NCBI GenBank assembly: GCA_037951165.1
Contig: JBBDHG010000004.1
Span: forward strand, 2,871,501-2,935,500
Origin: Lophius americanus
Taxonomy: Eukaryota; Chordata; Actinopteri; Lophiiformes; Lophiidae
Reading direction: 5' to 3'
DNA length: 64,000 nucleotides
A model generated the notes under the pieces. The model was not told the DNA's origin. It saw only the letters and a list, made by a program, of their open reading frames with translations, and ran no database searches. Of this stretch, positions 53,691 through 64,000 are shown piece after piece. The stretch's first letter is position 1. Each line of letters begins with the position of its first letter. Position numbers and translations under genes: made by a program.

Positions 53691-56600
53691 CTAGTATAAC
53701 TTTAGGTTAAGCTGGTCTAGTCTACTGTGCCAGCAACTTTACTCTTAGTATCACCCTGACACACTGCTTCCAAACCTACTGTATATCGCTGTCTTTACTG
53801 TAAAGTTATGATGAAACGTATGATTAATGTAACTATTGCATACTGTGTAGAATCCATGCAATGCAATCTAGCAGGAGCTGGACTTAATGAAAATCAGGGA
53901 CTTAAGGTCAAATGACAATTACATTTTAAGCGTTCAAAAGGTGTTTTGACTGTATAAGCTGTCGTAGCAAAAGAATACATTGCTCTTCATATTGTTTAAA
54001 ATAGTAGTGAAAATAGTGTTTAGACCGCTGGTCGATCTTACATCGATTGTATATAGTTGATGAAAAAGTACGGAGGGATATTATATTCATTGTATCTACC
54101 CAAACCAAAGTTGAGCTTGAACACAAAGTCCGGTTGTGTCTGTATCAACTAAAAAAGAAACATAAAAGAAAATGCCATTTATTTACCTGCCTTTATTCAA
54201 CGTTAGAAGCCATATATTTGGTTTGCGTGTATGTATATGTGGGTGTAAGTTTGCGTGTGTGAGTTTGTTAGTGCGTTTTGGTTCTATTTTCAGAGAATGG
54301 ACCCACATACTATACACTGGTGTGATTGGTTCGATGTGCTGGGAAGCGGTCAGCTGTTTGATCAGCGCACTGATTGTAACCCTGAAAGCAAAGGTGGTGA
54401 AATAATCTGAGCTTTATTGAAAGGAATTATTTGTGAACAACCCATACTGTATACTTGCTTGTTTTTGTCTAAGTTTATTGATTAATACATGCAATATAAT
54501 TCTGCAATACTCTACCCCGCCTATATATAAATATATATAAATATGAATATCTATACATATGCTGTACAGGAAAGTGAACTTGTTACTTTTTGTTTTTGTT
54601 TTGCATTTTTAATGTGAAGTCTTAAAGAATCCAGCAGCTGTTGTGGCTTCACTTGAGGTGTTGTAATCCAATGACCATGTTGTTACCTTAACCAAAAATA
54701 TTTGAAGGAAGGAGAGGATGTAGATGGAAGAAGATGGGACAAACTTTTCAAAACTGGTTTAGAGACAGAGGAGGAATCCATGCTTTGAGTTCAGCAAGTC
54801 AGACCCACAAAAATGTCACTTTAAAGCCCATTTGAAGATATTAAATTGTAAAAATGAATAGGGGGTTATATCGCCAAGAATATCATTCACTCCCTGAATG
54901 ACATTTAGAGCCACACCAATACTATTGTTAAATTGGGGATTAGGTTGATTTAATGTGAATATTCTGATCCTGCTGGACCTATAAGCCTTCTTTTACTGAA
55001 TGTATGCCATACAAGAAGGAAGACAGCTAATCAGATAAAAACTGCCATGTAAATAGAGGGACAGGTATTTTAAGAGGCTTTTAAGATGCAAAGCGTGTGT
55101 GGGCATTGCTCTATGTTTTGCTGAATGTCCGTGTGATATTTTCAGATTGGTTGATGCTTAGACCCCCGCCCTATACATATACACATTTTCCCCATAACTA
55201 ATAATGAGAGATTTTTTGTTAGTTTAATGAAGAGGGTGTAAAGAGAGCGAGTCATAACCCCTTCATAACTCCTCAGTCTAAAGTGAGCATTGGGGACATT
55301 CAGTTAAGCACCGTCTGTTGAACTTTGACTTTATAATCAAACTGAAAATTAATGCTCTATTCTCTTAAAAGGGTTGTTAGTTCCATCATCTGGTTAAACT
55401 GTAAGGATGAAAAGTGAATCCAATTGGGACAGTAAATAGGCAGCTGAATAAATGTGTTAAAGAAAACACAGCTTGCAACTTTTTTCAGCTTTGGGGCATC
55501 GATCCAGAGCCAAACTGTACAATCAATGGGATGGACATTTCACTCAGGTTTGCTAACTTTCCAGAGAGATGTATTGATTGCCACAGTGTGGCTTCCCATT
55601 GATTTATTTAGACATTTCTGTTTTCCCATAATCATCCTGTTGATTTGACCATGCGGAAAGATTCCTGTTGAATTTTGATTGGCTTGGAAAAACAAGAAGC
55701 CTATAAAAGGAGATTTGTAACCCTTAGATTGTTGTTTGTAATTCGCTGCTATTTTATTTTCATCACCTCTCCTGATAGTTGTTTGAATCTTGAAACAAGG
55801 TTTAGGTGATTGTTTTTATCCAAGGGCTTCATTATATGGGTTATACATCGGCTCACTTTCACTGTAGAGTAGCCACATTCTAACTTTCTGTTACATCAGT
55901 AACATGCACTAACCTCGTTCTCTGTCATACCTGGGTCACACTGCTGCAACTCGCTTCATCAGCAACACGGGAACTTTGTATTGCTTTTTTTCATAGGGGG
56001 ATGGTACATGCCAAAATGTGAATGTGATTGTGAATGAATTAAGTCCTTTTTTTGTTATTAACTGTTGTGTGCATCAATACTGTTTTAGTGCAATCAATTC
56101 TTCCCTATTCCTTTGTGCTAATACCAGAGTTTGCCCTATTAAGCTGCTATCAGGACTGTGCTGATATTTTTTGAACAAGTCGACAGTCAGCGAGAGCATG
56201 ATTGAAAGAAAGTTATGACCTAATGTTTCAGGCAATATCAGGCGCTGTCTCTACGTCATTGCATCCATGCAGAAAGATATTGTGGTGTGTAATTCATTCC
56301 CAATCAAAGGATGACCTCCCAGAAACTTTGATCACCACCACTGTTTTAACCCTCAGCCATGAGGCTGATACAGCCCCGGCGAAAACCATACTTCTGTCAG
56401 TTTACTGTTTTATGTCTGTGTCACAAGTGTGTTCAGTCAATTGGCTTCCAGCCACTGTCAGCATGTGTGTGTGATATAGCGCTGTATTTGCCTGATGACA
56501 GGGGGTTCAAAGTGCGATTGTTTAATGGTTCTTCTTCTGGACCTTGCTGTGAAGTGGGATTGAATCCCTCATACATGTTTGACACTGACTGACAAATATT

Positions 56601-56888
56601 GAGAGTACCTAAGTTTCAAACCTCTCATTCTTGCTGTACCAGATATTTTAGGGTACTGAATGCCTTGGTGTTGATATGTTAGCAAATCAGGGTATTATTT
56701 TTGTTTTTAAGTGTCTTTGATTTGTTGGTACATTTTGTCGGGTTATTGTTTCGCAATGTGCCCTATGCACATGGACTGTACATACCTTGTGCCTAGTATA
56801 TCTAGTTTCCACATAGTCTATTTTTGTGGTATGTATGTGCCTGTAAAAATGCAAATATGTGTTTTTATTTAAAACTTGCAATATATGT

Positions 56889-56920
56889 AAAAAAAAAAAA
56901 AAAAAAAGGAAAAAAAAAGA
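56889..56920. repeat. Poly-A tract
   Basis: Two adjoining A-runs interrupted by GG and GA on the plus strand. Confidence 0.9.
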
Positions 56921-57385
56921 AGTATTAGATGAAGACGAGTATTTCTGATTTGAAATGACAATGTCAGTATATATAATTTCCCCTGATTTGGGAAACACAA
57001 ATTGCACATTTTTGTTGGTTTGAGCCTTCCAACACCATTCACGCTGTACTCTGTACGTTCTTGTTCTGTACATGTGGTATACACAAAGATTTGGGGCATA
57101 TTGTTGTGTTTTACCACAACCTGCTGTATGAGAAACATTTTTTGCAGTGAGAGGGTGAGCTCGAACGGGCTTCTGGTGGATATTGGCAGTCTAGACGTTT
57201 GCTTAGATGACCTGCTTGCTACAGAGTGCCAAAACGATAGCGATAAAGATAAGATGCCCACACAATGTAACTACACAAACAGAGCTAGGTCATGCGAATG
57301 CACATGAAAATCTTCCTTAGACCATATTGCTTTACAGGTCTTTAAACACTGTTGTTGGTTGCATACAGATCTGGTGTTTACCCTG

Positions 57386-57391
57386 AATAAA
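57386..57391 (+). terminator. hcn2: Distal hcn2 polyadenylation signal candidate
   Basis: AATAAA in CCCTGAATAAAAAG, about 3.9 kb past the stop. Plausible end of a long 3' UTR. Confidence 0.35.
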
Positions 57392-58292
57392 AAGATCTCC
57401 AAGGCTGAATTTGGCTCACCATCCTGACTGATAATAGCATGATTGCATGCTTCTAGTTTTCTTCTATGTATGATTCTTAGTGGGACTTTCAATTCCAGAC
57501 ACTATTGCGGTCCAACTACTGTACAATAATTTAATGTAGTCTGAAACCTTTGTGTCGTAGCTACTATAGCCTGCTTAGCTTAACTAAGCATTCTCTATGC
57601 TTCAGGACTTTCTGTACTGTCTGCTTGATTTTCTGTGTTTGTATGTTCCTGTGCCTTTCCTTCTATAACGTTGGTCCCACTTGAGAATTAAATGCCCATT
57701 AGGAGTTTGAGAGAGATTCCAGAACAAGCTGGAAAGTGATACATGGTCACTGTTCTAAAAAACATCAACAACAGTAACAACATCAACAACATTGTAATAA
57801 TTCAAGAAATGACTTAGTAGCATAGCTCAGTGTGGGCATCTAGATACACTTTACCAGCACCATTTAGACAACAGCACAGATATCTGGCTCAGCATCTGTC
57901 CTCTCTCTGGAGGTCAATCTGCATCTCAGGTTGTGCTCAGCTTTTGCTTTTAACAAAAAGGTTCAAGCATTTCAGAATGCCAGTTCTGTCTAAGTTTATG
58001 TCTGCAACACAGGGACAAATCAGCTCTCGACCCAAACCACAGCACTTACAAATCACTCTCAAAGGATCAGGTGGATACTTCGGTTACTGCTCTTATTTGT
58101 TGCTTTGGCAGTCCTTTCAGCTGGCGGTGAAGGTGTGGGGCTGATTTGAATCTGTGTCCAAAAGGCTGTCTTGTCCACCACCTCTTCTGAATGAGAACAC
58201 AGAGCCACACCCTGGTCTCTCTCAATAAGCTGATCTGTCAGTCAGTGGCAATGTCGTTTAAGCGTTCGTAAAAAGACAATACATTGTTGTGC

Positions 58293-58298
58293 AATAAA
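58293..58298 (+). terminator. Far distal polyadenylation signal candidate
   Basis: AATAAA in TGTGCAATAAACATG followed by GT-rich sequence (TTTATATGTGTGG), the most textbook-like of the three signals downstream of hcn2, about 4.8 kb past the stop. Confidence 0.35.
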
Positions 58299-58559
58299 CA
58301 TGAGCGCATTGGCATACTTATTTATATGTGTGGACTTTTATTCAAGGTTTTGACGTTGTTGGTTCTCTGCATGCAGTGACTGAACATTTAAACTTTGTGT
58401 ATCCACAGGTAAGAAATAATCCCATTGTCATGAAAATCACATGGATTATTCCACAATTCCCTCTTTCCCCTCCACAATTCATAATTACTGTTTTCAATGG
58501 ACTATAGGTTTACACACTTACTTTAAATACACACAAAGTCCACATTTAGAACCATTTAA

Positions 58560-59721
58560 GGGGAGCATTACCTCAGTCCTCTCAGTTGGGTTGTCTATGT
58601 ATGGGTCTTCTAATGGCTTTGGAGGCCAATGTTTGATCTACATACATCAGTGCAGTGTTGGTGGAGGACATTGTTATGGTTGACCGTATTTATCTCTTTG
58701 CGCTACTACCGTTTTGTCTCTGCTGTATGTCAGAGTTCTATGTCATGACATCCAGCTCTTACTTACATAATCGTGCCTCTCCAGTCCAATGTGCGAGAAG
58801 TTGATCATGTGAGGGGGAATTTCTTCAGATTGGTCTTGATATTGTCCCTGAACATCAAGGGCTTGCTAACTTTCCCCCAGATGGTAGTGTAGTATCTATA
58901 TGGCGAGATGGATAAGCAGATAACTTGCCCACTAGAATTGTCTTATAAAGTTTTTTTCCTCTGTCTGGCAGAGACTCACACTGGAAGATTTGGGTTGGGG
59001 AATTGATGTTTCAGTGGTGATCAAATGCATTCAGAATGCCGTGTAATGGTGGTGTTGCTGTCTTAACTCTTAGCTTGAAACGAAACCTGCCTTCAGTTTT
59101 GTGAAAAATCGGGATCCCATGTGGCAGCCCTTCCCAATGAGGTAGAGTATAATGGCAAAGAAGATTGCAAACAGGGTGTAATCAATGTTGGATCCTTATT
59201 GGATGCTTGTTTCCACACTGATGGGCTCAGAGTAAGAGTCGCTTTAGCTGAGGACGCGAATGACATACCATTATGAAGAATCTTCAAAATGTTAATGTCC
59301 TTCCCCTGGTAGTTTGTCCTTGATAGCATGTTCCTCAAAACCTGGGGATCTCCTTTTTATGCAACCTTTTTCTGTCCAACGAGGGCCATATACAAAAGTA
59401 TAATTTTGTGGACAGTATTTCTACGGTGTGGGTATGCTGTGAGTATCAAGTCTGCTTCACATCGGGATGGGTGACCCATTTTGAGAGTGCTTCCTCAGGT
59501 AGTCGGTTTATGATGAAAGCCTCAAGGTCAGAGCATAGTACTTTTTTATCCCGCACTCCCTTGAAGAATGGAGTATTGATGTTATCTTCCGTCTTTAAAT
59601 GTGTTACTGATGTTATCTGGGAAACATCAAGGCTAATATTAAACATATATCTGTTTTTGATAACCTCAAATAACCAATAATTTCTGCTTAATTTACTTAA
59701 AAGTGGTGTCCTGATTAACAT
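58560..59721 (-). pseudogene. Degenerate retroelement-like coding remnant
   Basis: The minus strand holds a broken protein-like reading: from 59721 down, an open block with SLDVSQITSVTHLKTEDN, NTPFFKGVRDKKVLCSDLEA, FIINRLPEEALSKWV; then a stop; then MALVGQKKVA, a stop, VLRNMLSRTNYQGKDINILK; then frames with several stops and IWGKVSKPLMFRDNIKTNLK; and near 58.6 kb CTDVCRSNIGLQSH...TH, which resembles the C-x-x-C-(R/K)SRIGL-x-SH zinc-finger remnant found at the C-terminus of some fish retrotransposon polyproteins. Multiple stops and frame changes show it is dead. I cannot name the family, and a decayed cellular gene is not excluded. Confidence 0.4.
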
Positions 59722-59893
59722 AGAAATCTATGTGAATAAAGGCTATCGACTCTTAGTTCCAAAAATAATATAATTTTTTCAAATTATGTACAATGACACA
59801 GTAACTGAAAGGTTAATATATGATACGGTCATTTAATAATTACCGAAACCTATTATGCAGATAAAACACTACAGTCCAAACTGTTTGTACACA

Positions 59894-59903
59894 TTATTAT
59901 TTA

Positions 59904-59972
<69 letters not shown>
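59894..59972. repeat. (TTA)n microsatellite
   Basis: About 25 TTA/ATT units, nearly pure. A leucine-only open frame through it is an artefact. Confidence 0.95.
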
Positions 59973-59973
<1 letters not shown>

Positions 59974-60930
59974 TCATGTTGACTTAAGTTACTATACAGA
60001 ACAAATGATTACCCCCTTTACTTTTACATTCAGTAATACATCATCGATACATCAATAATGGTCATCCTAAGATAATGGTAACTCAGAAAGCTCACATTGT
60101 CACATTCATTTTTCTTCATTTTTTCTTTTAAAATTAACTATATTTGAGCATTTTGAGTCATGTGCTATTACATTCCACACATTAACACGATACACATTTA
60201 CGATATTTTTAAAAATAAAGTAAATTAAAATCCATGAGCCTCAACGTTTGAATATTTTTTTTTGGTAGATTTTCTGATAATAGTCTATTATTAGCTTTAA
60301 AAATGACTAGTAATATATTATATAATGATATATAATGTGAGAGAATCAATTTATCTGAATATTCTAAAATTTGTTCAGAACAGCAATTTATTCAGCTAAT
60401 TTATTTTTTCTATATTTTCTACAAGGTTTATAAGTGTCTGGTCCATCATGACCAGCAAAGATCTTGTTTAAAAAACAAATCTAACAATTTCAACTTTATT
60501 CAAAGATACTTTATTTTCATAATTTCATTCCACGGATTGTATTATCTGCAATTGTTTTTAAATCCTGCCCAGGACATGACAAATTATCCAGTCGTGACCA
60601 ACCAACTGCGCACTCTGGTGTTTGTTGTCTAAAACATATGTTAATAACTCATTAAAAGTACCGATTATTCCTTAATCATATCATTTATATGATAACAAAC
60701 AATGATCTTTTGAGTCAAATACCTTTTTTCTAATCAATAAATACCCCTCCACGATGCAGTGCTTTCATTCTCTGGCTTTCTATGTAGTTTATTTTTTAAA
60801 TTCAATTATTGTTAAGCTATATAGATTTTTACAGCCTTAATCCATCCATCAACACTCTCAGTTAACAATATATTATTTTCAATAAAATAATTATTTTTGC
60901 ACAAATCCCTTTTCATGTGTTTAGAAAACC
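59973..60930. other. Intergenic AT-rich DNA, nothing recognised
   Basis: Very AT-rich, with short A and T runs. No gene, RNA or element could be recognised on either strand. Confidence 0.5.
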
Positions 60931-61385
60931 GGGAGATGAATGACTCTAGTCTGTTATCGATATGGTGGCGTAGTGGAGGACTCCAGTAACACCTTCATCC
61001 ACCAGGCTGTCCGGATGCTGAACTCGACTCTCCCTTTGGTTTGCTCTGTGCCCAAAAGTCTGAACTGCCATCCAACCGTCGCCCACCCCCCTCCCCTCAC
61101 CAGACACACACCTGCCGCTTTACACACTGACTATAAAACAAAATGTGCAGCCATTTATTAACTTATTTTTTTCCGTTTTGACTGATTATGTTTGCACTAC
61201 ATTGTGTGTGTGTATGTGTATACGTGTACATATTCTTTTTTTTAATCCTGTATCTTCTATATATCATATACTTTTCAGTGGTGTTGGTGTTTGTTTCTCT
61301 TTAGTGGCACCTTTTTCTTCGTCGAAATTCCATTCAGCTGTATGTTCTGTTCATATGACAAAACTGACAATAAACTTGACTTCTG
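60931..61385 (+). mobile_element. LINE 3' end remnant
   Basis: A short reading SSNTFIHQAVRMLNSTLP (about 60970-61030) matches the last conserved block of L2/Rex-like reverse-transcriptase polyproteins (usually ...SFFPQAVRLLN). A 3' UTR follows, ending in ATGACAAAACTGACAATAAACTTGACT (61357-61383), the usual tail of these LINEs (GACAATAAAGTTGA...). 5'-truncated and inactive. Confidence 0.65.
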
Positions 61386-61506
61386 CTCCTTTTTTCTGTT
61401 TAATAGGTGCGTGAACTAGCGTTGGATGTATCCCCACCATCTATTGCGCTGGAGTATGGACAAGAATTTTTTGTTTCTATAAAGAATGTTAGAAAGCAAA
61501 CAGAAT

Positions 61507-61572
61507 GAACTGTTGGCCTTTGTAAATGTTATCAGCTTAAAAAATGATAACATTTACAAAGGCCAACAGTTC
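61507..61572. repeat. Perfect inverted repeat, 28-bp arms
   Basis: The left arm 61507-61534 begins GAACTGTTGGCCTTTG and ends GTTATCA; the right arm 61545-61572 is its exact reverse complement; the loop is 10 bases (GCTTAAAAAA). There are no mismatches. It could be the hairpin of a small RNA, a recent template-switch duplication, or the end of a foldback element. Confidence 0.97.
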
Positions 61573-62632
61573 TAAAATATTATAATATAATGTTCTTCAA
61601 CTGCCTTCTTCAAATGGATGCTCTACGTCTTCTTCTAAAAATAGGCCTTGGTGGACTCTTTAACACAGATGGCAAAATATTTTCTACTATAATTTCTTAC
61701 TAATTGGTGCTCCAAGTCCACTCTGCAGGTTTACCGGTGAAACGGAGCAGCTCACATCACCAAAAGCATCACCAAGTCACAGCCATGCTTTACTGTGGCA
61801 CAGTAAGATGTTCTATTCAGCATTTGCTTCATTCTTCCGCCTCCAGATATACCAATGATCCTTTAGCCCCAGAACTTCCAGTTTGTTTTCATCTCTCCAC
61901 AGAACAGTATCTCAAATTCTCTGTAGATTATTAAGTTGGTTTTAATTGTACTGGAGATGACATTTCTTGTATTTTTTTGTCAGCGTTTGTGTGCATGTGT
62001 TGGTGTCGGGGTATGGAGGACTAATGTAAATCCGGCCTTTAATAGAAAAAATTATTCAGACGCTACTGCTGAACTGCACTTTTAAGGGTGTGTTGGCTGG
62101 AACCAGGGTAAGATCTACAGTCAAGACCCACAGCTGGAAAAAAAAAGCTGTGTATTTCTACTCGTTTTTCTGGGAAAAGAATCTAAAAAGGAAAAATTAA
62201 ACTTAAGAGAAGCTTACTTTAAACATTAGTCATCAGAAGGCAGTAAAGGGCAGCTTTGATTTGTGGCAAAAATGCAATTAAAACATAATTTATCTTGCTT
62301 ATCAAGCAGATTAAGTATCAGCTCTCTCGAAATTAAACTACAGATCATTTTAACTGGAGCTTTAAAGTATGACCATATATTGTCAGATCAATCGGTTCTT
62401 TACCAGATTCATGAACATTTAATTAAATAAAAGCAGAGTAAGCCATTTATTTTTCTGCAAAGACAAGTGATTGACAGGTGACAATAAACACAAGGTGCGG
62501 CCACAAGGAGTCAAAATATAATACTGCACCGACCTGACAAAGAAAGATCATCACTGCGCACAGAGTTGGTAACGTCATTTGACAAGTTAGATGTGAGCTA
62601 ACGCACACACACCAGCACACACCTATGCAAAC
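61573..62632. other. Intergenic DNA, nothing recognised
   Basis: A TTACCGGTGAAACGGAGCAG...CACCAAAAGCATCACCAAGTCACAGCCATGCTTTACTGTGGCA segment at about 61730-61803 resembles part of a dispersed fish repeat, but I cannot assign it. No exon was recognised. Confidence 0.4.
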
Positions 62633-62633
62633 A

Positions 62634-62674
<41 letters not shown>
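62633..62674. repeat. (CA)n microsatellite
   Basis: About 20 CA units. Confidence 0.95.
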
Positions 62675-62676
<2 letters not shown>

Positions 62677-62742
62677 TAACTTTGTAAATCAGCCTGCAAC
62701 CTATCCACCCTTATTCTTCCCCACATTAGATGAGATCTCTCA

Positions 62743-62813
<71 letters not shown>

Positions 62814-62822
62814 TCTCTCTCT
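62743..62822. repeat. (CT)n microsatellite
   Basis: About 40 CT units with a few interruptions, ending directly in CTGCAG. It therefore forms a polypyrimidine tract in front of a potential splice acceptor. Confidence 0.95.
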
Positions 62823-62826
62823 GCAG

Positions 62827-62885
62827 ACAGGAGCTGTGCTGCATCTCTGATGAGATGTCTGAGCTCAGTCTAAGAGATTTCTACT
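62827..62885 (+). CDS. Candidate orphan exon after (CT)n tract
   Basis: A strong acceptor (about 80 bases of CT then CTGCAG) precedes 59 bases that are open in one frame (QELCCISDEMSELSLRDFY) and end at a consensus donor (TACT|GTGAGTGC). It contains an ATG (MSELSLRDFY...). The composition is protein-like, unlike the surrounding microsatellites. No neighbouring exon can be assigned and the window ends 1.1 kb later, so it could be an early exon of the next gene to the right, a 5' UTR exon, or coincidence created by the CT repeat. Confidence 0.25.
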
Positions 62886-63017
62886 GTGAGTGCATGTGTG
62901 TGGGATCAAACACAGCACAGCAGCAGTATATTTATTCCTGTACCTAGGAGTGCGTGCTTGCACATACAAGGCCAAATTTGTTTGATATAAGAGAGAGTAA
63001 ATGAAGCAGTTGCTTTT

Positions 63018-63019
<2 letters not shown>

Positions 63020-63056
<37 letters not shown>
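63020..63056. repeat. (GT)n microsatellite
   Basis: About 18 GT units. Confidence 0.95.
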
Positions 63057-63059
<3 letters not shown>

Positions 63060-63446
63060 GTGGGTGGATGTGTGCGTCAGAGATGAGGGCAGTCCAAGGA
63101 CACACTCCGCTGACAGCATGAGAGCAGCAACCACTCATTCTCTCTCTTCTCGTCTATTTCCTTTCTTCTGTGTGTGTATGTGTTTGTATGGGTAAGCACA
63201 CTTAGACACAAATTCACACGCACACACACGCTTCCATTGGATCATTAATGATTAGGCATGGCACAAAAATATAGATAGATTAAAATTCCATGCAAGTTGA
63301 GTTTTGAACACAGAGCTTTCCCCCCATTCCTGTTGCCTCCTCACATTAACATGTGGCCGATACACATGTGGGTGAGGCCATCCGCAGTGCGTGTAGGTAG
63401 TTTTACCTTGACGTGACATAATGTCCTCTCTCTTCAGCGCTATTGG

Positions 63447-63448
<2 letters not shown>

Positions 63449-63518
<70 letters not shown>
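63449..63518. repeat. (CT)n microsatellite, second
   Basis: About 35 nearly pure CT units. Confidence 0.95.
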
Positions 63519-63522
<4 letters not shown>

Positions 63523-64000
63523 ATTTCATTGTAATTCAATAAGGAAGCAATGCACTGTGCGGCTGCAGGCATCTACTACACTTGTGAAGCTATATGTACT
63601 CCGAGTATATAGTTTCATCCTGTATATGGCCCAGCATTGTCCTCTACCTCATTTCCTCTGTAGTGTTGGTCCTCTGCAGTGTCCCTGGCTGTCCTACTTC
63701 AATAACTCATATCAGCATTTCATGCACTACGACACTGTCTTTTTACCTCTAGGGGCAATTGTCTTATTTAGTTTTTAACTGGCATCCACTCCAATCCACC
63801 TCATTCCAGTTTCCTTTCCCTACTCTATGATGGTTACAAGATTCCCATTTTGCCAGATTTGGGGAGTGACAACATATTTCTGCCCCAGGGATCTTTGAGA
63901 CAAACTCAGGGTTTTCAGAAAAACAAAATCAGTTGGTTATTTCTGGACCATTTGTAGGTGTTCCTGTGAATGTGCCACTTTTAGTGTGAGAAGGGATAGA
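63519..64000. other. Right edge of window, nothing recognised
   Basis: No splice-flanked coding sequence or repeat could be identified in the last 480 bases. Confidence 0.45.

Larger units (their letters stand above)
53476..58320 (+). other. hcn2: hcn2 3' UTR / downstream region
   Basis: No coding features are recognised between the stop and about 58.3 kb. Several AATAAA signals are present, so the 3' UTR may be short (ending near 53.7 kb) or long (up to about 57.4 or 58.3 kb). A TGTAAATA Pumilio-type word occurs near 55048, and a poly-A/T-rich block at 56889-56920. Open frames here are unconserved and not called. Confidence 0.5.

Noticed and set aside
62633..63518. Open frames through CA/CT/GT repeats (Arg-Glu, Cys-Val, Ser-Leu runs)
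   Set aside because: Pure translations of microsatellites, not genes.

Overview
This is a stretch of vertebrate nuclear DNA, almost certainly from a ray-finned (teleost) fish. The evidence is spliced genes with GT-AG introns, AT-rich noncoding DNA, abundant dinucleotide and trinucleotide microsatellites, Tc1-like and hAT DNA-transposon remnants, LINE 3' ends with microsatellite tails, and a tRNA-derived SINE, all of which are typical of fish genomes. Nothing bacterial, phage-like or CRISPR-like is present. I cannot name the species.

Three protein-coding genes can be reconstructed exon by exon with consistent reading phase. (1) sugp1, minus strand, 4531-13361, 14 coding exons, 642 codons: a splicing factor with two SURP modules, a U2AF-ligand-like KRKRKSRWG motif and a C-terminal G-patch. 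(2) rnf126, plus strand, 16407-25370, 9 coding exons, 307 codons: a RING-H2 E3 ubiquitin ligase with an N-terminal zinc finger. (3) hcn2-type channel, plus strand, 27272-53475, 8 coding exons, about 1163 codons: a hyperpolarization-activated cyclic-nucleotide-gated channel with a CIGYG pore, complete CNBD and C-terminal SNL. sugp1 and rnf126 are head to head about 3 kb apart. rnf126 and hcn2 are tandem, about 1.9 kb from stop to start. rnf126 and HCN2 are also close neighbours in human (19p13.3), while human SUGP1 lies elsewhere on 19p (19p13.11).

Layout: 1-4.5 kb is intergenic with two Tc1-like remnants; 4.5-13.4 kb is sugp1, with a degenerate LINE reverse-transcriptase piece in intron 12 and a promoter-like segment with a possible plus-strand first exon in intron 11; 13.4-16.4 kb is intergenic with a LINE 3' end and a CRE-bearing promoter; 16.4-26.05 kb is rnf126, whose introns carry a Tc1 deletion derivative, a LINE C-terminus with a tandem-repeat tail, a duplicated 45-bp segment and a long TA tract; 27.2-58.3 kb is hcn2 with large introns (hAT element, SINE, second Tc1 deletion derivative, several strong foldbacks) and a long 3' region; 58.4-64 kb is intergenic with degenerate retroelements, a 28-bp perfect foldback, several microsatellites and one possible orphan exon near the right end.

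The three genes do not form a pathway: one acts in pre-mRNA splicing, one in ubiquitin-dependent protein quality control and one in membrane excitability. The window is an ordinary euchromatic fish locus. The most notable unexplained items are the candidate cryptic exons and promoters at 8.1-8.3, 16.2 and 62.8 kb and an unusual density of near-perfect hairpins.
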